From the NCBI RefSeq assembly GCF_016722965.1, contig NZ_JAEQNB010000001.1, forward strand, positions 186,001 through 250,000: a DNA stretch of 64,000 bases, written 5' to 3'. The notes below the pieces were generated by a model. The model searched no databases, had not been told where the DNA came from, and worked only from the letters and a program-made list of their open reading frames with translations. Positions 41,777 to 50,385 of the stretch are shown in pieces. Numbering within the stretch: position 1 is the stretch's first letter; each line of letters starts with the position of its first letter. Source of the DNA: Tumebacillus amylolyticus. Its GTDB lineage: Bacteria > Bacillota > Bacilli > Tumebacillales > Tumebacillaceae. Made by a program: the position numbers and the translations under genes.

Positions 41777-42556
41777 GTGAACTTCTATCTCACGCTGTTT
41801 CGCAAGACGTATGTACGGAACTTTCAGTACCGGATCGCGGCGCTCGTCAACAACTTTGGAAGCTTGATTTTCGGCTTCATGTACATCGCGATCTGGCAAG
41901 GCACACTCGGCTCCAACCGGCATGTGATCGGGTTTGGGAGCGAGGAGATGGGCTGGTACATGGCATTCGTGCAGGGGGTTTTCTTCCTGACGATGGGCCT
42001 CCCGCGGGGCTTTCGAATCGACGAAGCTGTGCGGACCGGCGAGATTTCGCTGCAGTTGATGCGTCCGGTGAGTTTTTTCGGGTACTATGTGGCGCAGTGT
42101 TTTGGGGTTCAAGTGTATAATATCATCTTCCGTTCGATTCCCATCTATATCATCTTGTCACTTTTCGTCGGTTTCCCAACCTTCGCTGTGACACAACTCC
42201 CCTGGTTGTTGCTCTCCTTGCTGCTCTGCATGTATCTTGCCTTTCTCATGACGTACTTTGTTGGCATCACCGCATTTTGGACGAACTCGGTTCGATGGTC
42301 GTTCATCGTCCAGTATACGCTCATTATGACGTTCTCCGGTTTCCTCGTGCCGCTGCCGATCTTGCCGGGCTGGCTCGCGACGATTTCCCTCTATTCGCCG
42401 TATGCGGGCATGCATTATTTTCCCGCGATGTTCATACTCGGGCGTCCGTCTGTGGAAGGGATTGCGCTTCCGCTGTTTTGGTGCGTTCTGCTGACGTTCG
42501 TCGCCCTTGCCCTGACCCGTGTGGCACGGCGCAAGCTCGAAGTGCAAGGAGGTTGA
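41777..42556 (+). CDS. ABC-2 family exporter permease (first of two)
   Basis: The 259-residue protein has six helices and a DUF990-like N-terminus (YLTLFRKTYVRNFQYRIAALVNN) plus VRTGEISLQLMRPV, a loop typical of this family. GTG at 41777 follows AGAGAGGGGG. It heads a three-gene operon (two permeases, one ATPase), the layout of the cyanobacterial viologen exporter and related systems. Substrate unknown. Confidence 0.85.
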   Translation: MNFYLTLFRKTYVRNFQYRIAALVNNFGSLIFGFMYIAIWQGTLGSNRHVIGFGSEEMGWYMAFVQGVFFLTMGLPRGFRIDEAVRTGEISLQLMRPVSFFGYYVAQCFGVQVYNIIFRSIPIYIILSLFVGFPTFAVTQLPWLLLSLLLCMYLAFLMTYFVGITAFWTNSVRWSFIVQYTLIMTFSGFLVPLPILPGWLATISLYSPYAGMHYFPAMFILGRPSVEGIALPLFWCVLLTFVALALTRVARRKLEVQGG

Positions 42557-42560
42557 CGGC

Positions 42561-43346
42561 GTGAATCTCTATTGGAAGTTGCTCAAAGCGAGCATCAAGT
42601 CGCAGATGGAGTACAAGACCGCTTTTTTCATGGAACTGCTCGTGTTTATGATCTTGCAGGCGCTGGACTTCCTGTTGGTGGCGGCGATTCTGTTGAAGTT
42701 TGATACGGTCGGCGGGTGGAATCTGTACGAAGTCGGATACTTGTTCGCGGTGGCTTCGATGGTGCGCTCGCTGTATCGCGTGTTTGCGAACGACATTCAT
42801 AATTTTGAGAAGTACACGGCGAACGGGGAGTTCGATCAATTGCTGACCCGCCCGGTTTCGCCTTTGACTTTGTTGATTGCACGGGGTGTGTATTGGAACC
42901 AGATCGGCGGGTTCATTCAAGGTGGGATTATGCTCGGACTCTCTCTTTGGGGGATGCATGAGCAGGGTGTTTCGATTGGCCCCGCGCTGCTCTATCTGCC
43001 CATTTCGCTCGTGACCGGGACGATCATCGTGTTCTCGCTGGGACTTGCGACGGCGACGATCGGGTTCTGGACGGTGCGGATCAATGAGTTTCTCGCGTTT
43101 ACCCACTACGGTCCGCTCAATGCGGCGAGTTATCCGATGCACATCTATCCGGGCTGGTTGCGCGGCATCCTGTTCACGCTGATTCCGGTTGCGTTCATCA
43201 CGTATGTTCCGGCGCTGTACCTGTTTGACAAGGGCGGTGCGTTTTGGTATCTCCTCGTCTCGCCGTTGGTGGCACTCGCGACGATGGGCGTGACGTGGAA
43301 GTTTTGGAGCTTTGGGATCAAGCAGTATCACAGCACAGGCTCTTGA
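42561..43346 (+). CDS. ABC-2 family exporter permease (second of two)
   Basis: The 261-residue protein has six helices with ANGEFDQLLTRPVSPL, the counterpart of the loop in the first permease, and a conserved NEFLAFTHYGPLNAASYPM segment. GTG at 42561 follows GGAGGTTGACGGC, 4 nt after the preceding stop. It probably forms a heterodimer with the first permease. Confidence 0.85.
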   Translation: MNLYWKLLKASIKSQMEYKTAFFMELLVFMILQALDFLLVAAILLKFDTVGGWNLYEVGYLFAVASMVRSLYRVFANDIHNFEKYTANGEFDQLLTRPVSPLTLLIARGVYWNQIGGFIQGGIMLGLSLWGMHEQGVSIGPALLYLPISLVTGTIIVFSLGLATATIGFWTVRINEFLAFTHYGPLNAASYPMHIYPGWLRGILFTLIPVAFITYVPALYLFDKGGAFWYLLVSPLVALATMGVTWKFWSFGIKQYHSTGS

Positions 43347-43359
43347 GGAGGTTTTCAAG

Positions 43360-44340
43360 ATGATCAAAGCCAACGACCTGACGAAATTCTACTACGTCTC
43401 CGAGCAAAAAAAAGGCCGCTTCGCCACCCTCCGCACGTTCATCTCCGGCAAGCAAAATAAAATTCCCGCCGTGTCCGATATGTCGTTTGAAATCCCACGC
43501 GGCGGCTTCGTCGGGTACATCGGCCCGAACGGGGCCGGCAAGTCCACGACGATCAAGATGCTGACCGGCATCCTCCACCCCGACGGCGGCACGGTGGAAG
43601 TCGCGGGACTCAGCCCGCAACGTCACCGCAAGGAAGTCGCCCGCAAGATCGGCGTCGTGTTCGGGCAGCGGACGCAATTGTGGTGGGACTTGCCGACGCG
43701 CGATTCGTTTGAACTGCTGGCGGCGATGTACAAAGTCGGGAAGCAGGACTATGACAAAGCGATGGAGGTCTACGCGGAGTTGCTCGGTCTGCATGAGTTT
43801 CTCGATACGCCGGTGCGCAAGTTGTCGTTGGGGCAACGGATGCGGGCGGACTTGTGCGCGGCGCTTTTGCATGATCCGGACGTGGTGTTTCTCGACGAGC
43901 CGACGATTGGGCTGGACGTGACGGCGAAGACGCGGATTCGGAGTTTTTTGAAGGAACTGAACGAACGGGAGCAAAAAACGATCCTGCTCACCACCCACGA
44001 CATGGACGACATCGAGCAGTTGTGCAAGCAGATCATCATCATCAACCACGGGCAGAAGGTGTACGACGGGTCGCTGGACTCGCTGCGGGAGCTGTATCCG
44101 TTGCCGAGTGTGTTGGAAGTGGAGTATCACGGGCGGGTGGAGGAGGTATTGTTGCCTCCCGGTACGCAGTATGACGCGGGGCGCAATGTGGCGCGGATTT
44201 CGTTCGACAAGCAGACGACCCGGCCGATGCAGTTGATCGACGCGCTGGGGCAGTGCGGGGAGGTTCGAGATATTCGGGTGCAGACGCCGAAGATTGAGGA
44301 TATTATTTCGGAAATGTATGCCCAGCCGCAGATGGTGTAG
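43360..44340 (+). CDS. ABC exporter ATP-binding protein (NatA/DrrA-like)
   Basis: The 326-residue ATPase has Walker A GPNGAGKST (about 58-66), signature LSLGQRMRADL, Walker B VVFLDEPTIGLD and the switch His in TTHDMDD, followed by a regulatory C-terminal domain. ATG follows GAGGAGGTTTTCAAG. Together with the two permeases it makes a complete exporter. Confidence 0.93.
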   Translation: MIKANDLTKFYYVSEQKKGRFATLRTFISGKQNKIPAVSDMSFEIPRGGFVGYIGPNGAGKSTTIKMLTGILHPDGGTVEVAGLSPQRHRKEVARKIGVVFGQRTQLWWDLPTRDSFELLAAMYKVGKQDYDKAMEVYAELLGLHEFLDTPVRKLSLGQRMRADLCAALLHDPDVVFLDEPTIGLDVTAKTRIRSFLKELNEREQKTILLTTHDMDDIEQLCKQIIIINHGQKVYDGSLDSLRELYPLPSVLEVEYHGRVEEVLLPPGTQYDAGRNVARISFDKQTTRPMQLIDALGQCGEVRDIRVQTPKIEDIISEMYAQPQMV

Positions 44341-44355
44341 GGGTATTTCTGAGAA

Positions 44356-44396
44356 AAGAGAGGCTGGCCGGGCGAGGACCGGACAGCCTCTTTTTT
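44356..44396. terminator. Bidirectional terminator
   Basis: AGGCTG-g-CCGG pairs with CCGG-a-CAGCCT, followed by six T; it separates the exporter operon from the converging kinase gene. Confidence 0.9.
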
Positions 44397-45318
44397 AGTG
44401 GAGGAGGGCGAGGTGGAGGCTCTGTTTGGCGGTGGCAACGAGCTGGGGTTGCTGTTGGTCATAGCCGTAGAGCATGAGAACCAGCGTGGAAAAAACGGCT
44501 CGGAACCGCGCCATCTCTCGGGTTTGGGCGTCGACTTCGCCGTAGATTTTGTAAAAAAGGTCACGGCCCTCGGGCGGCAAGTAGCTGTAGACGATGGAGA
44601 GGTCGAGAGCTCGGTGCCCGATGTGTGCATCGCCCCAGTCGATGATTCCTGTCAGGGTGCCTTCGAGATTCACCACGAGGTTTCGGATGTGGGGATCGGC
44701 GTGGACGAGAGTGTCGTACACGGGAGGCTGCCAGGTTGTTTGGGAGAGGGTGTCGGCGTAGGCTTGCAGGGTTTGCAAAGTCGTCGGCTCGAGGAGATCG
44801 AGGTCGGCGGCTTTTTTGAGATGGTCGTGAAGTTGGGGCGTGCGTTGGGTGAGATCGAAGCGTTGCATGATGTCGGTGGTGGGGATGCCGCAGGCGAGCG
44901 CTTTTTCGAGAGGGAAGGAATGGACGGCGAGCAAAAATTCAGCGAGGGGCTGAGCCGCTTCGATTCGGCGAAGATGCGGAACTCGCTCAGGCGCAAGACC
45001 GTGAACGAGACGATACCCAAGGAAAGGCCAAGGGAACTCCTCACTACATTTCCCGTAAAAAAGCGGCTCTGGAATCTGCAACGAAAACCGCCCGACCAAG
45101 TCGGGCAACAACCGACCCTCCGCTTGCAAGAGTTGCACTGCAATCTCCCGCCGTGGGAAACGAAACACGTACTCTTTATTGACCTGATACACCGTATTAT
45201 CAAACCCCTCGCCCAGTACCTGCACACAGGCAGGTGCCAACTCAGGAAATTGGGTCTCAATCAGTTGCCGTGCCAATGCTTCCGTCACCACATGCTCCGG
45301 TGACCAAGGTTGGGTCAT
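44395..45318 (-). CDS. APH-fold phosphotransferase (macrolide/aminoglycoside kinase-like)
   Basis: The 307-residue protein has GEGFDNTVYQVNKEYVFRFP as nucleotide loop, LVHADPHIRNLVV as catalytic loop (about 202-214) and GIIDWGDAHIGHRALDLS as metal-binding segment. The FDNTVY and FRFPRR pattern is shared with macrolide kinases (Mph) and many uncharacterised APH proteins. ATG at 45318 follows AGGAGG; the longer frame has no ribosome site. Resistance activity is not shown. Confidence 0.85.
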   Translation of the reverse strand: MTQPWSPEHVVTEALARQLIETQFPELAPACVQVLGEGFDNTVYQVNKEYVFRFPRREIAVQLLQAEGRLLPDLVGRFSLQIPEPLFYGKCSEEFPWPFLGYRLVHGLAPERVPHLRRIEAAQPLAEFLLAVHSFPLEKALACGIPTTDIMQRFDLTQRTPQLHDHLKKAADLDLLEPTTLQTLQAYADTLSQTTWQPPVYDTLVHADPHIRNLVVNLEGTLTGIIDWGDAHIGHRALDLSIVYSYLPPEGRDLFYKIYGEVDAQTREMARFRAVFSTLVLMLYGYDQQQPQLVATAKQSLHLALLH

Positions 45319-45370
45319 GGTGGGGGACCTCCTGATGTGAATCGATGATTTTCCTACAACCATAACAAAA

Positions 45371-45404
45371 CAAAAGCCTGTCCACCAGCGCGGACAGGTC
45401 TTTT
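45371..45404 (-). terminator. Terminator downstream of the secreted-protein gene
   Basis: On the minus strand CCTGTCC pairs with GGACAGG, followed by CTTTTGTTTTG. Confidence 0.75.
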
Positions 45405-45409
45405 CACAA

Positions 45410-46075
45410 TTAGATATTCGGGTTTGCTTTGGCCGGTTTCGGTTTTTTCTTGTAGGCTTCTTCTTCAGCAGGAATCTCCTCGACGAAGGTGGACGGGTCA
45501 ATGAAATCCTTGTCGTTTCGGAAACGTTTATCCTCCGGGTGTTGCGCATCAAGAGTAAACTTCCCTTGTACCATACCTGTCAAGACATAATACTTTTCGT
45601 CCGGTCTAGCCACGTCGCTGTTATCGGTGTGAAGAAAGAGTATCACGTCCTCGTCCGGTGCAAAATCAGGGTTGTCCTCCGACTTCCACGTTGTGTTTCC
45701 GACGTACCCTTTGTCGATTCGAATGGCGATGTCCTTGTCATAAGGGGTGCCTTTGAAAACTTTGTTCACATGAACCATGACATCCGTTTGAATGACATTT
45801 CTCACATCTTGGCCACGTCCCCAATTCGGGTTGCTCCATCTGCTGGGCAACAGTTCTTTGACTTTCCCACGTACGATGACTTCTGATTCACCAACTAAGT
45901 CTGTCTTGTATTTTGTTGGGATAATGCCATGCACGCTGATCGTTTGGGGCTCGGTGCTGTCCGCATCCTGAACAGTTTGTGTTGTTGCAGTCTTTTCCGG
46001 CTGGGTCCATGCTGAAAATCCGATCATCCCAGCTCCAACCGACAGGCAGAATATCAAGAGAAGTGTTTTCTTCAT
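45410..46075 (-). CDS. Secreted hypothetical protein
   Basis: The 221-residue protein has a signal peptide (MKKTLLLIFCLSVGAGMIGFSAW), a Thr/Gln-rich linker, an OB-like or beta-sandwich region (SEVIVRGKVKELLPSRW, VMVHVNKVFKGTPY, DEDVILFLH) and an acidic-then-basic tail. The R-G-K-V plus V-x-K-V-x-K-G pattern occurs in many small secreted proteins of unknown function. It starts 15 nt after the matrixin gene and is probably co-transcribed with it. Confidence 0.75.
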   Translation of the reverse strand: MKKTLLLIFCLSVGAGMIGFSAWTQPEKTATTQTVQDADSTEPQTISVHGIIPTKYKTDLVGESEVIVRGKVKELLPSRWSNPNWGRGQDVRNVIQTDVMVHVNKVFKGTPYDKDIAIRIDKGYVGNTTWKSEDNPDFAPDEDVILFLHTDNSDVARPDEKYYVLTGMVQGKFTLDAQHPEDKRFRNDKDFIDPSTFVEEIPAEEEAYKKKPKPAKANPNI

Positions 46076-46090
46076 AGGTTCGATGACCTC

Positions 46091-46666
46091 CTATTTATAT
46101 AGGAACAAGATTCCGTTTTTATCATCCTGTTCAATCGTCCGCTTTTTGGTCTCCCCTAGTGCACTCTGGTCAAACATGGTGGCTTCTGGATCAACGCTGT
46201 GTGCCAAACCCAACAAGTGACCCAGTTCGTGAGTAATATTTGCCCCGACATCATAGTTCCCGCTTGATCCGTCGCTTGCAAAGGGGTAATAGACATTAAT
46301 GTCGATATCCGCCTCGATTATCTTGTTGGTTGAAGAATTGGTCCTAGTGGATGTCTCCATCAGATAGCCAATCCCACGATTCCCCCGAGTGATATCATTT
46401 TCGTTATTCAAAACGGGATAGGTCGTCAGCGAGTGTTCAGGAAGACTTTGAAAAACCAGACTTCCGGCACCTGCCGTGTTCCACTGTCCAGCCGCGTTCG
46501 AGATGGCTTGCTTTGTTTCCGGAGCAAAGCCACTGTAGGCATGAACATAAGCAGGTGTCGTACTATATCCTCGTGAGTTAAGAGCCCACGAATGGGCTGC
46601 ACTAGCACCAATTGTAGTCCCGACTAGAACAGTAAGAAATCCTAACCCCCACTGGGTTTTGCGCAT
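46091..46666 (-). CDS. Secreted matrixin-type zinc metalloprotease
   Basis: The 191-residue protein has a signal peptide (about 1-28), then a metzincin domain with HELGHLLGLAH (His146, Glu147, His150, His156) and the Met-turn ATMF (Met164), the marks of peptidase M10. It is short, without propeptide Cys switch or C-terminal binding domain. ATG follows AGAGGAGG. The gene and its neighbour are AT-richer than the surroundings. Confidence 0.9.
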   Translation of the reverse strand: MRKTQWGLGFLTVLVGTTIGASAAHSWALNSRGYSTTPAYVHAYSGFAPETKQAISNAAGQWNTAGAGSLVFQSLPEHSLTTYPVLNNENDITRGNRGIGYLMETSTRTNSSTNKIIEADIDINVYYPFASDGSSGNYDVGANITHELGHLLGLAHSVDPEATMFDQSALGETKKRTIEQDDKNGILFLYK

Positions 46667-46804
46667 ATTGGTTGCCTCCTCTATAAATCTACAAATCGAA
46701 ACTTCTAAGTAACAGTCTATATCGGGGTAATCCTGTGTATCAATGTCTATTTATTAAATTATTGTAACAGAGGTATCGTTTACTTCTCTCCAGATCTCCC
46801 CTAT

Positions 46805-46845
46805 AAAAAAAGCCCGAACAGGCCAGCTCCTGTTCGGGCTTTTTT
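46805..46845. terminator. Bidirectional terminator
   Basis: AGCCCGAACAGG pairs perfectly with CCTGTTCGGGCT, flanked by seven A and six T. On the minus strand it ends the penicillin-acylase-family gene. Confidence 0.92.
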
Positions 46846-46847
46846 AC

Positions 46848-49262
46848 TTACGGGGTCAGCGTTAGTTGTTTCGCTTTCTGCTGATACACCTTCGGGTCGG
46901 TGCTCGTTACATGATACCCACCCGTCGTCCAGTCCTTCACTTGATCGTCATACCAAGGCGACAGCAAGTGTCCCGATTGACCGGGGCCGACGACGTTGTA
47001 GGTTTGCGTCAGATTGGAGAGGTCGACGACCGTTCGCCATGCTCCGCCGTGGTTGACTTCGCCGTTGGTGGTGTCCCAACCTGCGGCTTCGACGGTGACT
47101 TTGGAGCCGGGGACCGGGGTTTTTGCAGGGTCGAACAGCAGATCAAGCGGCTTCACCGCTGCCAGTGGATGGTGGAACGGGACTTGGTGGAAGTCGCCCC
47201 AGTTCCATTTTGACGCATCCTTGCCCTGCAACTCCACCGCACGGTCTACCGCTCGTTGGAACGAGGTGAGGGCGACGGCGTCGAGGCCGCCTTTTTCCTG
47301 AACCCAGGGTCCCGGTTTCCCGTTGGCGGCGTTGCGAATGAGGTGGTCGACGGTGCCCGCTTTGTCTTCGAACAGCGCCATCGTCTCTTCCGAAAGCTCC
47401 GGCTTGAACAGGACGTTCGGCAACTCGCTCTCCCACAAGTTGTAAACCAGCGAACCGCCTGCGTCCAACGTATCTCGCGCATCCCAGTCAAAAAGCACCT
47501 TCAACGCGGCCAAGTCGATGTCGCGCAGTTTGTCTTTTTGCTTCTGTACGGCGCCGGTGAGGATCGGCAGGAATTCCTTCGCTTGCAAGTTCGTCGGGTC
47601 GAATTGCAGCTTCTGCATGTCTTCCGCCGTCAATCCCGACTTGCCCGCCAGCGTCTGCGAAATCTCCTTCTCTCGATACGGTTGCGCCCAGACGTTGGAG
47701 AGGTGGTATTTGTAATCGTCGCCTACCACCTTGTTGTTCGCCGTCGCGATGTATCCGGACGGCGGGTTGACCGTGGTCGGCAGTTCCTCCCACGGGATGA
47801 AACCTTGCCACTCATACTCCCCCGTCCAACCGGGCACGGGAGTCGAAGCATCGCCCTTGGTGCGGATCGGAATCAGGCCGTTCGCCCGATACGCAATCGT
47901 GCCGTCCTGCGAAGCGAACACAAAATTCTGCGCCGGCGTCTGGAAGTAGGTCAGCGCTTGCTTGAACTCCTCCCAATTCGTCGCCTTTGCGAAACGCTGC
48001 ACCGCTTCCAACTCCGAGGATGGTTGCAACGCCGTCCATTTCATCGAGAGCACGGTATCCGAGTTTTTGTCATTCGCGAATTCCGAAATGATCGGGCCAT
48101 GACGAGTGATGCGCACGTCGTAAGGCACGGCAGCCGCATCCTTGACTTTGATCTCTTCGTGGATCACCTGCGCCGGCTCCCACTTGCCTTGGTACTCGAA
48201 TTCATTTTCATTTGCCGGATTGCGTTTCTCCATGTAGAGGTCCTGCACGTCCGGCCCGACATTGGTCACACCCCACGCGATGTGGTCATTGTGCCCGAGG
48301 ATAATCCCCGGAATGCCGGCGAAAATAACCCCCGACACATTCAGCGTCGGCGCTTTCAAATTCGTCTCGTACCAAATCGACGGCGTGTTCAACGACAGAT
48401 GCGGGTCGTTCGCGAGCAACGGCTTGCCGCTCGCCGTCTTGGAACCGGACACGACCCAGTTGTTGCTCCCGTTAAACGGGTTCGGCTTCACCGCTTCTGC
48501 CAGCAACGGCCCGACATCCAGCGGATGGTCCTTCATCGCTTGGATGATCGTCGGCGCGTCCACAGGGTACGACGGGAACAGGTCGAGCGCTTTTTCCGAA
48601 GAGAGATGTTGCGCGAGGTCGTAGTGGAACGCTTGCTCTTGCCAGTGCCCGCCGAGGTCGAACGCCATGTACTTGCCGATCGTCAGCGAATCGACCGCCG
48701 ACCAGTCGCGCGGCTGGTAGCCGAGCAGCGTAAACTCAATCGGTAGGGAACTGTCTGCCTTGGCTTGCGCGATGTACGCGTTCACACCTTGCGCATACCA
48801 ATCCAGCACTTGCTTTGCCTCCTGCGAGTACGCACTCAGACTTGCTTCTGCCGCCCGTCGCAAACCAAACGTTCGGAAGAATTTATCCCGCGAGAGAGCT
48901 TTCTCCCCCACCACTTCAGACAGTTCGCCCGAAGCTTGGCGGCGCGAGAGGTCCATCTGGAACATCCGGTCTTGGGCGGTGACATAGCCCTGCGCCAGAT
49001 AGAGGTCGTGTTCATCTGTCGCTTCGATGTGCGGAACGCCGTGGTCGTCACGCCAGACGGTGACGGGCTTGTCGAGGCCGTGCAGCTTGAGAGTGCCCTC
49101 CACCACGGGAAGACTTTTCGAGATCAGATAATACCCGGTGCCGGATGAGGTGAGGAGGAGCAGAACCAAGACCAGCGCGATGGAAGTCACGATCTTCCAC
49201 AGACGGCGCTTGGGCCACAAGCGAAGTCGTCGTCTCGGTGTAGGGGTTACGGTCGGTTGCAA
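46848..49262 (-). CDS. Penicillin acylase family Ntn-hydrolase (membrane-anchored)
   Basis: The protein of about 804 residues has a basic N-terminus and one membrane helix (IVTSIALVLVLLLLTSSGTGYYL), then the alpha region (VWRDDHGVPHIEATDEHDLYLAQGYV), and the autoprocessing site ending in G before SNNWVVSGSKTASGKPLLANDPH, whose Ser becomes the catalytic N-terminus. Family members deacylate penicillins or acyl-homoserine lactones. The start is TTG at 49262, 8 nt after AGGAGGG. It would work outside the membrane. Substrate unknown. Confidence 0.9.
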   Translation of the reverse strand: MQPTVTPTPRRRLRLWPKRRLWKIVTSIALVLVLLLLTSSGTGYYLISKSLPVVEGTLKLHGLDKPVTVWRDDHGVPHIEATDEHDLYLAQGYVTAQDRMFQMDLSRRQASGELSEVVGEKALSRDKFFRTFGLRRAAEASLSAYSQEAKQVLDWYAQGVNAYIAQAKADSSLPIEFTLLGYQPRDWSAVDSLTIGKYMAFDLGGHWQEQAFHYDLAQHLSSEKALDLFPSYPVDAPTIIQAMKDHPLDVGPLLAEAVKPNPFNGSNNWVVSGSKTASGKPLLANDPHLSLNTPSIWYETNLKAPTLNVSGVIFAGIPGIILGHNDHIAWGVTNVGPDVQDLYMEKRNPANENEFEYQGKWEPAQVIHEEIKVKDAAAVPYDVRITRHGPIISEFANDKNSDTVLSMKWTALQPSSELEAVQRFAKATNWEEFKQALTYFQTPAQNFVFASQDGTIAYRANGLIPIRTKGDASTPVPGWTGEYEWQGFIPWEELPTTVNPPSGYIATANNKVVGDDYKYHLSNVWAQPYREKEISQTLAGKSGLTAEDMQKLQFDPTNLQAKEFLPILTGAVQKQKDKLRDIDLAALKVLFDWDARDTLDAGGSLVYNLWESELPNVLFKPELSEETMALFEDKAGTVDHLIRNAANGKPGPWVQEKGGLDAVALTSFQRAVDRAVELQGKDASKWNWGDFHQVPFHHPLAAVKPLDLLFDPAKTPVPGSKVTVEAAGWDTTNGEVNHGGAWRTVVDLSNLTQTYNVVGPGQSGHLLSPWYDDQVKDWTTGGYHVTSTDPKVYQQKAKQLTLTP

Positions 49263-49312
49263 ACAAACATCCCTCCTTTTCTCCCTCCATAATGACAGAA
49301 AATTCCGCAAGA

Positions 49313-49354
49313 AAAAAGACCCTGCCACGCAGATGTGGCAAGGTCTCTTTTTTC
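49313..49354 (-). terminator. Terminator of kynA
   Basis: AAGACC-c-TGCCAC pairs with GTGGCA-a-GGTCT; T runs are found on both strands. Confidence 0.85.
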
Positions 49355-50193
49355 TACAATTCCGTCCGCAAGCTCCACAGCTCCGGGAAAAAGCGGTGAT
49401 CCAACGCCCGCTTCAAATACTCCACGCCCGACGAGCCGCCGGTGCCCATCTTGAAACCGATGATGCGCTCGACGGTGATCATGTGGTTGTAGCGCCATTG
49501 TTGCTGGCGGTTGTCGATGTCCACGAGTTTCTCGGCGAGTTCGTAGAGGTCCCAGTACTTGTCAACGTTGCGGTAGACTTCAAGCCAGGCTTGTTTCACG
49601 CTTTCGTTGGGCGTGTAGTCCTGCGACCAGTCGCGGTTCAACGCCTGCTCGTCCAGATGCAGACCGCGCTCCGACATCGCCCAGATCGCCGCGTCGTAGA
49701 TCGAGCGTTGGTTGAGGGCTTTTTGCAGAATGTCGTAGAGGTCGGTTTGGTGTTGGTAGACGCCAAGCGAGGCGGCGTTCTTGCGACCGAGCATGAACTC
49801 GATCAGGCGGTTCTGGTAGGACTGGAAACCGGAGGAGCGGCCGAGTTTGTCTCGGAACTCCATGTATTCCGACGGGGTGAGCGTCGAGAGCACGTCCCAG
49901 GACTGAATCAACTGAATTTGGATGCGCGAGACGCGGGAGAGCATCTTGAACGCGGGCTCCAAGTTGTTCTGCAAGATGGAGGCGCGGGCGGCGTCCATTT
50001 CGTGCAGGATCAGCTTCATCCAGAGCTCGCTGGCTTGGTGGATGATGATGAACAGCATCTCGTCGTGATGGTCGGACAGGCGTTGCTGGCTGGTCAGAAC
50101 TTTCTCCAACTGCAAGTAATCGCCGTACGTCATGTCTTTGGAAAAATCCATTTGCAGGCCTTGCTTGTCGTGCGGGTGATTCGAATTGGACAT
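49354..50193 (-). CDS. kynA: Tryptophan 2,3-dioxygenase
   Basis: The 279-residue haem enzyme opens the indole ring of tryptophan to give N-formylkynurenine. Key segments are [13 protein letters not shown], the substrate/haem pocket [18 protein letters not shown], and [11 protein letters not shown] near the C-terminus, all standard for KynA. ATG at 50193 follows GAGGGAGCG. No kynurenine formamidase or kynureninase gene lies next to it. A terminator-like hairpin between promoter and gene suggests attenuation. Confidence 0.95.
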   Translation of the reverse strand: MSNSNHPHDKQGLQMDFSKDMTYGDYLQLEKVLTSQQRLSDHHDEMLFIIIHQASELWMKLILHEMDAARASILQNNLEPAFKMLSRVSRIQIQLIQSWDVLSTLTPSEYMEFRDKLGRSSGFQSYQNRLIEFMLGRKNAASLGVYQHQTDLYDILQKALNQRSIYDAAIWAMSERGLHLDEQALNRDWSQDYTPNESVKQAWLEVYRNVDKYWDLYELAEKLVDIDNRQQQWRYNHMITVERIIGFKMGTGGSSGVEYLKRALDHRFFPELWSLRTEL

Positions 50194-50239
50194 GTGTGTC
50201 GCTCCCTCGGGTGTTGGCTTGGAAGTGGCAGTAGGCATG

Positions 50240-50270
50240 AAAAAACCGTGCGGAGTTGCAACCGGCACGG
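50240..50270 (-). terminator. Leader terminator (possible attenuator) upstream of kynA
   Basis: On the minus strand CCGTGC (50270-50265) pairs with GCACGG (50251-50246), followed by six T. It lies between the predicted kynA promoter and the kynA start, with no gene ending there, so it should control read-through into kynA. Confidence 0.65.
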
Positions 50271-50307
50271 ATACGTAATTTCTATTTTTGGACAGAACCT
50301 GATTCTC

Positions 50308-50336
50308 AGTGTACCAAATTTATGAAGACTAGTCTA
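50308..50336 (-). promoter_or_regulatory. Predicted kynA promoter
   Basis: On the minus strand -35 TAGACT (50331-50336), 17 bp, and extended -10 TGGTACACT (-10 at 50308-50313). The transcript would have a leader of about 110 nt containing the hairpin at 50240-50270. Confidence 0.5.
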
Positions 50337-50385
50337 GAGCTTTCCGGAACTCTCCCCTAGAATTAGCTGTGAAGGGGGGATTCAT

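Noticed and set aside
41777-44340. Lanthipeptide exporter or immunity transporter for the peptide at 12 kb
   Set aside because: The two permeases fit the general ABC-2/DUF990 exporter type and lie about 30 kb away, with no link in the sequence to the peptide gene.
40414-45318. Biosynthetic gene cluster made of P450, ABC exporter and APH-like kinase
   Set aside because: No core biosynthetic enzyme is present, and the P450, exporter and kinase are in separate transcription units with terminators between them.
47256-48746. 496-codon plus-strand frame across the penicillin acylase gene
   Set aside because: Arg-rich low-complexity product, no ribosome site, fully inside a gene with complete family motifs on the other strand.
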